Assembly (NCBI RefSeq): GCF_000717335.1
Contig: NZ_JNYZ01000065.1
Span: 1-19,275 of the forward strand
Direction: 5' to 3'
Source: Amycolatopsis jejuensis
Lineage (GTDB): Bacteria > Actinomycetota > Actinomycetes > Mycobacteriales > Pseudonocardiaceae
DNA: 19,275 nucleotides
Shown: piece after piece, positions 1 through 7,643 of the stretch
Position numbering within the stretch: position 1 is the stretch's first letter
Layout: every line of letters begins with the position of its first letter
The notes under the pieces: generated by a model
What the model was told of the DNA's origin: nothing
Database searches by the model: none
What the model saw: the letters and a program-made list of their open reading frames with translations, nothing else
Made by a program: the position numbers and the translations under genes

Positions 1-576
1 ATCGCGGACGGGTGCAGCGATCGACATGTGACCTGCTTCGAGCTCGTCGATCGCAATGCAGCACGCCGTTTGCCGCTCGCGGTGGAGCGTGTCGAGTACC
101 TCGGCTACGGATGTCTTCGCGCCGGGACCGGCATCCGTGCGCGATATGTCGGCGCTGATGAGGTCGCGGACCTCCTCGTCGCTCATGTCCAGCATCAGGG
201 CGCGTCCCGAGGCGGCGATGTGCAGCGGCCACGGCTGCCGGGTCGTCGCGGCGGCCTGGATCGTACGGTCCGGCTGCTCTCGCAGCAGGGTGAGGGATTT
301 GTCGCCGTCCAGTACCGAGAGCAGGGCTGTTTCGCCGGTTTCCCGGACCATGGCACGCAGCACGGCGGAACCGGCGTTGAGCAGAAGCTGGTCGCCCGCC
401 TTGCGGCCCAGGACATACGGCTGCCAGCCGAGCCGGTAGGCGCGCGTGTCCGGGTCTTGTTCGACGAAGCCGGCGCCGGACAGGCCTTCCCGTCCCGGAC
501 GAGAGCCGAGTACCTGCAGTACGACCGCGATGGCCCGCAGATCGCCGGCCGCAGCGTCGAAACGGAACCTACGTCG
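1..576 (-). pseudogene. IclR-family transcriptional regulator remnant, HTH core deleted
   Basis: Reading leftwards, the frame from 576 to the window edge is open and matches IclR regulators. It begins with the typical N-terminal segment LRAIAVVLQVLGSRPGREG. It then jumps from GLS straight to GAGFVEQDPDTRAYRLG, which in normal members lies after the recognition helix. About 25 residues of the winged helix-turn-helix are therefore missing, with the junction near 477/478. The effector-binding domain follows in good order: ETGETALLSVLDGD, QPWPLHIAASGRALM, and DELEAGHMSIAAPVRD at the edge. No ATG or GTG lies in frame ahead of the domain. An ATG at 580-578 is out of frame and reaches TAG after three codons, and the frame itself is closed by TGA at 579-577. 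I read it as a decayed regulator. The C-terminus lies outside the window. Confidence 0.8.
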
Positions 577-751
577 TCATCGAAGGCGTCGAAACACCTG
601 CCAGCAGGCCGCTGGTGTGGTCCTGGCGGCGTCGTCAGCCGAACCGGGATGCCGCAATTCGAGCACGCCCCCTCGGGACCGGCAGCCTGCGCGGCGGGAA
701 CGTCTCCATCCCGGCCCGCGGCTACCTCGACTGCCGCCCGCCGGACGACAG

Positions 752-1993
752 CTATTCGCGGATCAGCTGTGCGAGTTTGAGGCTCAGATGCGCCGCGAGG
801 CGATCGTCACCGCGGGACAGGTTCAACCCCGTCAGCTCCTCCGTCCGTCGCAGGCGGTAGTACAGGGTGGCGCGATGGATGTGCAACTGGCTGGCTGCGC
901 GCTGTACGTCGCCGGCGTTGTCGAAGTAGGCCTTCAGGGTTTCGATCAGCTCGGCATGTCCCAGGGAGGAATCGAGCAGCAGGCGGATACCCGGGTGGAT
1001 GCCGTCGGCGAGTTCGTCGGGAGGAAGCTTTGCCAGTACCGCATATACCCCCAGCCGCAGGTACGGCACTGTCGAGCCGAGTGCGCCGGTGATCCGGGCG
1101 ACGTCTGCCGCATGGCGGGCCTCCCGGTAGGAGCCGTGTACCTCGGCGATGCGCTGGCGGGTGGCTCCGATCCCCACCCAGCAGGCGCCGGTGGCCGGCA
1201 CGCCTCCGGTCACCAGCCCGCTGTGCATCGCGCCGGCCAGCTCTTCGGCCGTTTGCTCCACACTCGTCGCTCGGCGGCCGGGGGGCACGGCAAGCAGCAG
1301 CGAGTGATCAGGCCGGTTCAGTGTCAATGCGTGCTTCGGGGGGAGATTACGGCGGCCGTGATCGACCGCAATGTCGAGCGCCACCCGGCTCTGCTCGTCC
1401 AAGGGCTCGCCGCGGTCGTGGTTGATCGTCACAACCAGTGCGGTCACCGGTCCGGCGACGATCAGCTCCTCTTCGATCAGGGTGTCCGCCGCCTCCGCGC
1501 GCAACGTCGGATCGAGCGAAACGAGGTCGCGGACCAGCTCGCGTTCGCGGCCGCGAGTCACTTCACCGGCGAGGTACTCGCGGTGCAGGATGAGGGCAGC
1601 GTCGCCGGCCGCCCCGCGAAGCGCCGCCGCGTCGGTACCACTCACTGCTCCTTCGGAGTCCAGCAGCCACAGGTAGCCGAGCAACGTTCCCTCGAGGCGG
1701 ATCGGCATGCCGATCCGAGCCACCCCCAACCCGAGCGACGGACATGCCAGAACCGTGAACACGTCGTTCGCCTTTGCCGCGCCCTGACTGTTGAGGTAGT
1801 CGATCAGTTCGCCGGACACGCTTCGGCGCATGATGGATTGGGTCCGGACGGTGTCCACCTCGCCTGCGTGCGACGTGTAGGCGAGCAGCCGGAAGTGGGC
1901 GTCATCGATGGCCACCGAGCGTTGCAACCGGACGGCGAGGTAATCGGCCAACCGCTCCAAAGCTGTTGCCATCGCGCGCACTGGGGCAGGCAT
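752..1993 (-). CDS. PucR/CdaR-family transcriptional regulator
   Basis: This is a 413-residue regulator of the PucR/CdaR type. The N-terminal part (about 1-150) resembles a GAF-like sensory region. The middle (about 160-290, around VTALVVTINHD and WVGIGATRQRIAEVHGSYREARHAADVA) matches the CdaR GGDEF-like domain. The C-terminal 65 residues (349-413) form the family's helix-turn-helix, including VQRAASQLHIHRATLYYRL. Such proteins usually control an adjacent catabolic operon in response to its substrate. Here the gene is divergent from the transporter/hydrolase cluster. I chose the ATG at 1993; the next in-frame ATG at 1972 is also possible. No clear Shine-Dalgarno lies before either. A TACAGT box at 2006-2001 sits seven bases before the first ATG, so the message may be leaderless. 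The ligand is unknown. Confidence 0.88.
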   Translation of the reverse strand: MPAPVRAMATALERLADYLAVRLQRSVAIDDAHFRLLAYTSHAGEVDTVRTQSIMRRSVSGELIDYLNSQGAAKANDVFTVLACPSLGLGVARIGMPIRLEGTLLGYLWLLDSEGAVSGTDAAALRGAAGDAALILHREYLAGEVTRGRERELVRDLVSLDPTLRAEAADTLIEEELIVAGPVTALVVTINHDRGEPLDEQSRVALDIAVDHGRRNLPPKHALTLNRPDHSLLLAVPPGRRATSVEQTAEELAGAMHSGLVTGGVPATGACWVGIGATRQRIAEVHGSYREARHAADVARITGALGSTVPYLRLGVYAVLAKLPPDELADGIHPGIRLLLDSSLGHAELIETLKAYFDNAGDVQRAASQLHIHRATLYYRLRRTEELTGLNLSRGDDRLAAHLSLKLAQLIRE

Positions 1994-2000
1994 ATCACGC

Positions 2001-2006
2001 ACTGTA
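2001..2006 (-). promoter_or_regulatory. Probable -10 box of the PucR-type regulator gene
   Basis: On the minus strand TACAGT fits the TAnnnT pattern, and the ATG follows after seven bases, so transcription could begin at or next to the start codon. No good -35 is visible at the normal distance (TGCCCT at 2029-2024). The palindrome at 2026-2055 covers that spot, which would suit autoregulation. Confidence 0.4.
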
Positions 2007-2025
2007 GACCTCAGGCACCGGAGAG

Positions 2026-2055
2026 GGCACCTCGACAGATGTCGTAATCGGTGCC
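2026..2055. promoter_or_regulatory. Nested palindrome, candidate operator of the PucR-type regulator (copy 1)
   Basis: An inner dyad CGACAGATGTCG (2033-2044) has perfect 5-bp arms around GA. It is flanked by outer arms GGCACC (2026-2031) and GGTGCC (2050-2055). Another GGCACC lies at 2014-2019, 12 bp to the left. The site is in the divergent region, 33-62 bp upstream of the regulator's start and about 140-170 bp upstream of the transporter gene. A similar nested dyad occurs at 7555-7583, before the amidase. The repeated structure is seen directly; binding by the PucR-type protein is inference. Confidence 0.55.
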
Positions 2056-2194
2056 GCAACCCCTGAACAATCGTCGGAACGCGGACGAACCGGGCTGCCT
2101 CAAACTTGGGTCACCCCAGCTGCCCGGCCGGGGAAACTTCGGCCCTGCGGGGGGCTTGCAAGGCCTGGACGAGGCAGAGAGCGAGCGCGACGTG

Positions 2195-3790
2195 ATGAGG
2201 CTCAAGCATCGGAAGAGTGCGTCGGTTCTGTCGTTGGCGATAGCCCTGCTGGCCCCCGCAATCAGCGCTTGTGGCGGGTCATCCGGTGGCAGCGGCGACG
2301 ACGGAACGTTCACCCTGCGCGTGCCGGGCGCACCCAACTCCCTCGACGTGCCGAAGAGCTACCTGCTCGTCAACACCCAGTTCATCGGGCTGGTCACGGA
2401 AAAGCTCGAGACCATCTCACCCACCGGCGAGTTCGGGCCGGATCTCGCAACATCGGTCAAGCAACCGGACCCGACGACGCTGGTCTACTCGCTGCGCTCG
2501 GACGTCAAGTTCTCCGATGGAACGCCGATGACGGCGGACGACGCGGTCTGGAGCATCGTCCACGCTGCGACCGGAATCTCGCAGCTGGCAGGCAACTTCA
2601 AATCCTTCGCGAGCGCGACTGCGACCGGGGATCTGCAGGTCACCGTCAAGCTGAAGACGCCAGACGCGTTGGCTCGAAGCGAGATCGCCGCACTGGTATT
2701 CGTGCAGGAGGCGAAGTTTGCCAAGGCGCACCCGGATACCCTCGGCACTGCCAGCGCCCTCCCGGTGGGTACCGGGCCGTATGCGTTCAGCAGTTTCAGT
2801 CCCCAGTCGACCACGATGACGCGTAATCCCCATTACTGGGGCAAAAAACCGGCGCCTGCCAAGATAGCCGTCAACACGATCGCGGACGAGAACGCAGCGC
2901 GGTTGGCGATGCAGTCCGGTGCACTCGACGGCTCACTCGTCACGAACCTGAAGACCGTCCCCCAGTACCAGGGAATCGAAGGCACTTCGACCCACAAGCT
3001 TCCCCCCAATATCACCCTGGACTACCTCTCTCTGGACACCTCGAAAGCCCCCTTCAGCGATCCGCACGTGCGAAAGGCGTTCGCCTACGCGCTGGACAAG
3101 ACCGGAGTGATGACAACGACCTATGGCACGAACTTCGAGCCGGCCGGTGCGCTGTCCACCGCCGGTGAGTTCGCCGGTCTGTCTCCCTCCGCCAGCGTGA
3201 TTCAGGACTTCTTGAAATCGCTTCCGCAATATTCTTTCGACCTCGAAAAAGCCAAAGCGCAGCTGGCGCAGTCGGCTTATCCGCGCGGATTCGAGATGAC
3301 GATCAGTTACAATGATGCCAATCCGTGGCAGAAACTGGTCGTGTTGAACCTGCAGCAGAACCTGGCAAAGCTCGGGGTCACCATCACGCCGAGGCAGGTC
3401 ACCGTCAGCGAGTGGATCGCGAACATCTATGCTCACAAGGGCGAGATGCAGCTCATCGACTACAACTCGGCGAGCCCGGACCCGAATTGGCGCCTGACCG
3501 CTCTGACCACCAAATCGAACATGGGAGCCAACGGTTTCAATACCGCCGAGTACACCACCCCGGCCGTGGAACAGGCGGACACCGCTCTGGTCAAGGAATC
3601 CGGCAAGTCCGTTCGGCTGAGCGCGGCGCAGACCGTGCTCCGGGCAGTCGCCGACGATGTGCCCTACATTCCCGTCGGCGCACCGGACAACGTGTACGTC
3701 CTGGGAAGTGGCTGGTCGTTCCGGGCGGCGCCCAGCATTTTCGACCTTTACTGGAACGGGACCTGGGTATCGGCTCTGGAAGCGAAGTAG
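2195..3790 (+). CDS. ABC transporter family 5 substrate-binding lipoprotein (peptide type)
   Basis: This 531-residue extracellular solute-binding protein is of the SBP_bac_5 type, the class that captures peptides, nickel chelates or opine-like ligands for Dpp/Opp importers. The N-terminus is a lipoprotein signal: basic MRLKHRK, a hydrophobic stretch, and lipobox ISAC with the lipidated cysteine at 26, followed by a Gly/Ser-rich linker. Typical body features are the region around LVYSLRSDVKFSDGTPMTADD, then PVGTGPYAF and NPHYWGKKPAPAKI. The ATG at 2195 is chosen because it gives a proper signal peptide; a GTG immediately before it is possible. The Shine-Dalgarno is weak. It is the first gene of the cluster and is followed 49 bp later by the permeases. 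Codons here look less G/C-biased than in the enzymes downstream. The ligand cannot be read from sequence. Confidence 0.92.
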   Translation: MRLKHRKSASVLSLAIALLAPAISACGGSSGGSGDDGTFTLRVPGAPNSLDVPKSYLLVNTQFIGLVTEKLETISPTGEFGPDLATSVKQPDPTTLVYSLRSDVKFSDGTPMTADDAVWSIVHAATGISQLAGNFKSFASATATGDLQVTVKLKTPDALARSEIAALVFVQEAKFAKAHPDTLGTASALPVGTGPYAFSSFSPQSTTMTRNPHYWGKKPAPAKIAVNTIADENAARLAMQSGALDGSLVTNLKTVPQYQGIEGTSTHKLPPNITLDYLSLDTSKAPFSDPHVRKAFAYALDKTGVMTTTYGTNFEPAGALSTAGEFAGLSPSASVIQDFLKSLPQYSFDLEKAKAQLAQSAYPRGFEMTISYNDANPWQKLVVLNLQQNLAKLGVTITPRQVTVSEWIANIYAHKGEMQLIDYNSASPDPNWRLTALTTKSNMGANGFNTAEYTTPAVEQADTALVKESGKSVRLSAAQTVLRAVADDVPYIPVGAPDNVYVLGSGWSFRAAPSIFDLYWNGTWVSALEAK

Positions 3791-3839
3791 CTTGCAACCG
3801 CACTCGTCAATGGCGTAAGAGAATTGAAGGGAAGCAGCC

Positions 3840-4805
3840 GTGGCAATCACGATCTTCCTGCTGAAGCGAATCGGCCGCATGGCGGCTGTCCTGGTCCTGG
3901 TGACATTTCTCGTCTTCAGCCTGCTCGCAATGGCACCCGGTTCGACGGTGGCGACGTTGCTCGGCACCCAGCCCGCGACGCCGGACTTGGTTGCCGCGCT
4001 CCAGTCGCGGTACCACCTCAACGACCCGTTCCTCGTGCAGTACTGGCACTGGCTGGTCGATGCCGTGCAGGGCAACCTCGGCACCTCGGTCCAATCCGGC
4101 GACACGGTCACCCACGTGATCGCCACGCATCTGCCGGTGACGCTTGAACTTGCGCTCTACGCCGGGGTGCTGGTGATCCTCGTCGGTGTTCCCGCCGGCC
4201 TGGTGGCGGGCATCCGGCGCGGCCGGCCGTTCGATCGGGCTGTTTCGGGCGCGACGGTACTTTCGATGAGCGCGCCGCCGTTCGCGGTCGGGATCCTGCT
4301 CATCTACCTGCTTGGCGTGAAGGCAGCGGTATTCCCGGTTTTCGGAGCGGGATCCGGCGGAGTATTCGACAGAATCGAGCACCTCACGCTCCCCGCGATA
4401 GCTCTGGCGCTCGGACTCGTGGCACTCGTGATGCGCCAAACGCGGGCCGCGGTCCAGGACGTGATGAACCAGGATTACGTCACCTTCGCCCGCGCAAGAG
4501 GCCTCGGGTCCGGGAGGATTTTGCTCCGCTATGCGCTGCGCAACACCGCGCTGCCCATCGTGACCGCGATCGGCCTGGTCCTGGTTGTCGCGATCTCGGC
4601 AGCCGTATTGGTCGAGACGGTCTTCTCGCTGTCCGGCGCCGGACAGCTCATGGTGCAAGCCGTCGGGGCCAAGGACATCCCCGTGGTCCAGGGGCTGGCA
4701 TTGCTGACCGCGCTGGCCGTGATCGTGGTCAACCTGGCCACGGATGCAGCTACCCTCGTCATCGACCCGCGGACCCGCACCGCGAGGAAGGCCGGTCAAC
4801 GGTGA
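3840..4805 (+). CDS. ABC transporter permease, DppB type
   Basis: This is a 321-residue inner-membrane permease of the Dpp/Opp/Gsi class. It opens with FLLKRIGRMAAVLVLVTFLVF, the usual first membrane helix of DppB-like subunits. The conserved stretch around RYHLNDPFLVQYWHWL and GNLGTS follows, then about five more membrane segments. The ATPase-contacting EAA loop is near residues 213-240 (YVTFARARGLGSGRILLRYA). The GTG start at 3840 is preceded by a GAAGGGAAG Shine-Dalgarno at a suitable distance. The stop codon overlaps the next gene by four bases (GTGA), a sign of translational coupling. It should pair with the DppC-type partner immediately downstream. Confidence 0.93.
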   Translation: MAITIFLLKRIGRMAAVLVLVTFLVFSLLAMAPGSTVATLLGTQPATPDLVAALQSRYHLNDPFLVQYWHWLVDAVQGNLGTSVQSGDTVTHVIATHLPVTLELALYAGVLVILVGVPAGLVAGIRRGRPFDRAVSGATVLSMSAPPFAVGILLIYLLGVKAAVFPVFGAGSGGVFDRIEHLTLPAIALALGLVALVMRQTRAAVQDVMNQDYVTFARARGLGSGRILLRYALRNTALPIVTAIGLVLVVAISAAVLVETVFSLSGAGQLMVQAVGAKDIPVVQGLALLTALAVIVVNLATDAATLVIDPRTRTARKAGQR

Positions 4806-5662
4806 CCGCCACTGTCGAATCGCCCGGGCTTGCCCGGCCCCGGTCCCGCCGATCGGTGCCTATCATTCCGGCATTCTGCGCGTTGTTCCTCCTGGCGGTC
4901 ATCGTGTTCGGGATTGCGGGTGCCCGCCTGAGCCCGTACCACCCGCTGGCTCAGGATCCGCTGCTCGGCGTCACCTCGGGCGGTGGTGGGCACCTGCTCG
5001 GGACCGATCAGCTGGGACGTGACGCCCTGTCCCAGTTGCTGGCCGGGACCCAGTCCGCGACCCTCGGCCCGCTTCTGGTCGCGCTCGGCTGTCTCGTGGT
5101 CGGCGCCAGCCTGGGAATGGCCGCTGCATACTTCGGCGGGACCACGGACACGATCGTGAATGGCGCCGCCGACCTGATCTACGCGCTGCCGGCGCTGCTG
5201 ATCGCAATAGTAGTTCTGGGAGTGACTGGCGGCGGCTATTGGACGACCGCATTCGTCCTGCTGGCCTTGTCGCTGCCGTACGAAATACGGATCTGCCGAA
5301 GCGCAGCGATGGCGCAGGTGCATCGGCTCTACATCGATGCGGCTCGCACGGCCGGCCTGTCGCCGGTCAGGATCATCTTCCGGCAAGTGGCGCCGAATAT
5401 CGCACCCACCCTCGTCGCCTCCTTTCTGCTCGATTTCGTTACGGCGCTGATCGGCTTTGCCGCATTGAGCTATCTCGGGCTCGGAGTTCCTCCTGGCAGC
5501 CCGAACTGGGGGGTGATGCTGGCGGACGGTCAGTCGCTGATTGGCGAGAACCCGTGGCTGTCCGTCGGTCCCGCGGTACTGCTCATCGTGACCGCCGCGA
5601 GTGCCACTCTGCTTGGCGACTGGCTCCATGAGAGCCTCGAAAACAAGGGAGAACGTTCGTGA
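4802..5662 (+). CDS. ABC transporter permease, DppC type
   Basis: This is the second channel subunit, 286 residues. A short basic N-terminus precedes a first helix (IIPAFCALFLLAVIVFGIAG). Next comes the DppC-type signature HLLGTDQLGRDALSQLLAGTQ, then the transport domain with several membrane helices and an EAA loop at about 177-205 (YIDAARTAGLSPVRIIFRQ). The GTG start overlaps the preceding stop, and its own stop overlaps the ATPase start, again as GTGA. The three membrane-complex genes are therefore translationally coupled. Length and domain order are normal for the family. Confidence 0.93.
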   Translation: MTATVESPGLARPRSRRSVPIIPAFCALFLLAVIVFGIAGARLSPYHPLAQDPLLGVTSGGGGHLLGTDQLGRDALSQLLAGTQSATLGPLLVALGCLVVGASLGMAAAYFGGTTDTIVNGAADLIYALPALLIAIVVLGVTGGGYWTTAFVLLALSLPYEIRICRSAAMAQVHRLYIDAARTAGLSPVRIIFRQVAPNIAPTLVASFLLDFVTALIGFAALSYLGLGVPPGSPNWGVMLADGQSLIGENPWLSVGPAVLLIVTAASATLLGDWLHESLENKGERS

Positions 5663-7530
5663 CAGCGCCGAATGTGCCAGCGTTCAGGTACGGCCCTGAA
5701 GCGCGACCGGCTGCGTCCGACGACGCGCTCCTCGAGGTCAAGGGGCTGAGCGTAAGGCGTGGTCACTCGACGACCCTGGTGCGTGCGGTGGACCTTGCTC
5801 TGCCTGCCGGTAGCACGCTGGGAATTGTCGGCGAGTCCGGCAGTGGAAAATCGTTGACCGCACGTTCGATCGTCGGCCTGCTGCCGCCCGGACTCCGTGC
5901 CACCGGGTCGATTCGCTATCAAGGCGAAGAGCTGATCGGAAAAAGCGAGCGCGCTTGGCGAAAATTGCGCGGTGGCGAGATCAGTCTCTTGATGCAGGAT
6001 CCGTTCACCATGCTCAATCCACTGCAGTGGGTCGGAACGACGATTGCGGAATCGCTGCCCAAGCAAGTGCGCGACGACCGGGCGAAGCTGCGTCGCGAGA
6101 TCGCCGCTCGCCTCGATGAGGTCAGATTGGTGCCGGCAGTCGCCGACCGGTATCCCTTCGAGCTTTCCGGCGGGATGCGGCAGCGGGTTGCGCTGGCCGC
6201 GGCACTCGCTCGGGACCCGAAGGTCCTGATCGCCGACGAGCCGACCACGGCACTGGACGTCACCACGCAAGACGAGGTACTGGCGTTGCTCAGGGAGATT
6301 CAGCGCAGCCGGAACATGTCGATGCTGTTCATCACCCACGACCTTCCCGTGGCGTTTTCGATCTGCAGCCGGATCCAGGTCATGTACGCCGGCTCGGTTG
6401 TCGAGCTGGCGTCCGCCGACCGGCTGCGCGACGAGCCTGCTCACCCGTACAGCGTCGGCCTCCTGCTCGCTGAGCCGGACATGGAGCGCTACCTCGACCG
6501 GCTCGTATCCATTCCCGGCCGGGTTCCGGCGGCCGATTCCGTCGCCGGACAGTGTTCGTTCGCCGAGCGGTGCGCCTGGGTGCGGCCCGAGTGCACGGCC
6601 GGCCGGCCGGCTCTCGTGCAGCACAGTGAAGGACACCTGTCGGCATGTGTTCGGGTCGAGGAGATCGGCAAGGAGCTTGTGAGCGCACTGCAGGTCCGGC
6701 AGCGGCCGGGCTCGCCGCCGCCGACGCCGTCGTCCCGATCGCCGATTCTCGTCGTGGACCAGCTGCGCAAGACATTTCACACCACCCCGTTGATCGGCCG
6801 CGGGCAGCAGCACGTGGCGCTGGACGGCGTCAGCTTCAGCATCGGCGAGAGGGAGTCTCTCGGTTTGGTCGGCGAGACCGGCTCGGGGAAGACGACAATT
6901 GCGCGCTCGATTCTCGGTCTGACCACACCGGACTCGGGCGAGATCACCCTCGGCGGGATGGCGATCACCGATCGCCGGAAGCTCGATCGCCGCGAGCGGC
7001 GGGAGGTTTACCGCAGCGTCCAGGTCGTTTTTCAGGACCCGTATGCGTCGCTCAATCCAGCTCGTTCGGTCGAGACGACGTTGCGGGAGGTGATCGGCCG
7101 GCGGGGGGACAGCGACGATTCGTCCCGGGAGGCGCGTGAGCTGCTGGTGCGCGTGGGGCTTCCCGAGTCCTACCTCGGCCGGCGTCCGGACGCTCTTTCC
7201 GGCGGTGAGCGGCAGCGGATCGCCATCGCCAGGGCAATCGCCATGAAGCCACGGCTGCTGATCTGCGACGAGCCGGTCGCCGCGCTTGACGTGTCCGCTC
7301 AAGCCCAGGTGCTCGAGTTGCTGCGGGACATCCGCCGGGACGAGGGAATAGCGATGCTGTTCATCACTCACGATCTGTCGGTCGTGCGGCAGATGACCGA
7401 CCGGGTGATGGTGCTGTGCGGTGGCGAAATCGTCGAGTCCGGCGACACGCCCGCTGTCCTTGACCATCCATCCCACCGCTACACGCAGCGCTTGGTGGCT
7501 GCGGTTCCCGGTTCGACCGCAAAGCAGTGA
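5659..7530 (+). CDS. ABC transporter double ATP-binding protein (DppD-DppF fusion)
   Basis: This 623-residue protein carries two complete nucleotide-binding domains and drives the importer from the cytosolic side. Domain 1 has Walker A GESGSGKS at 58-65, LSGG at 169-172 and Walker B LIADE at 190-194. Domain 2 has Walker A GETGSGKT at 405-412, LSGG at 513-516 and Walker B LICDE at 534-538. Between them lies the oligopeptide-type C-terminal extension: HPYSVGLL, then a cysteine-containing stretch around CSFAERCAWVRPEC, as in DppD-like proteins. The fusion layout resembles GsiA and is common. The GTG start at 5659 has GGGAGAA just upstream and overlaps the previous stop. Both domains keep their catalytic motifs. 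A 113-bp gap with a palindrome follows before the amidase. Confidence 0.94.
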   Translation: MTAPNVPAFRYGPEARPAASDDALLEVKGLSVRRGHSTTLVRAVDLALPAGSTLGIVGESGSGKSLTARSIVGLLPPGLRATGSIRYQGEELIGKSERAWRKLRGGEISLLMQDPFTMLNPLQWVGTTIAESLPKQVRDDRAKLRREIAARLDEVRLVPAVADRYPFELSGGMRQRVALAAALARDPKVLIADEPTTALDVTTQDEVLALLREIQRSRNMSMLFITHDLPVAFSICSRIQVMYAGSVVELASADRLRDEPAHPYSVGLLLAEPDMERYLDRLVSIPGRVPAADSVAGQCSFAERCAWVRPECTAGRPALVQHSEGHLSACVRVEEIGKELVSALQVRQRPGSPPPTPSSRSPILVVDQLRKTFHTTPLIGRGQQHVALDGVSFSIGERESLGLVGETGSGKTTIARSILGLTTPDSGEITLGGMAITDRRKLDRRERREVYRSVQVVFQDPYASLNPARSVETTLREVIGRRGDSDDSSREARELLVRVGLPESYLGRRPDALSGGERQRIAIARAIAMKPRLLICDEPVAALDVSAQAQVLELLRDIRRDEGIAMLFITHDLSVVRQMTDRVMVLCGGEIVESGDTPAVLDHPSHRYTQRLVAAVPGSTAKQ

Positions 7531-7554
7531 GAGGCGGTTGTCGTACAGATGATC

Positions 7555-7583
7555 ATGGATCTCCGACATTTGTCGATGTCCAT
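7555..7583. promoter_or_regulatory. Nested palindrome before the amidase, candidate PucR-type operator (copy 2)
   Basis: The inner dyad CGACATTTGTCG (7564-7575) has the same 5-bp arms as the site at 2033-2044, here around TT. Outer arms ATGGA (7555-7559) and TCCAT (7579-7583) flank it, with spacers of 4 and 3 bases. It lies in the largest gap inside the cluster, 61-89 bp before the amidase ATG. A weak promoter can be drawn just downstream (TAGCCT at 7600-7605 with a poor -35 overlapping the right arm). No T-run follows, so an operator is more likely than a terminator. Confidence 0.5.
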
Positions 7584-7643
7584 CCATCAGCCGGCGGCAT
7601 AGCCTACGTGATCCATCCGGCCAACCACCGAAAGGAGACATCG

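Noticed and set aside
446..2047. Long plus-strand open frame opposite the PucR-type gene
   Set aside because: The minus-strand protein has clear domains and the HTH motif; the plus frame is low-complexity, Arg/Gln/Gly-rich and matches nothing, as expected for antisense of high-GC coding DNA.
7555..7583. Reading the dyad before the amidase as a transcription terminator
   Set aside because: The arms are short with unequal spacers, no T-run follows, and the inner dyad repeats at the regulator promoter, so an operator fits better.
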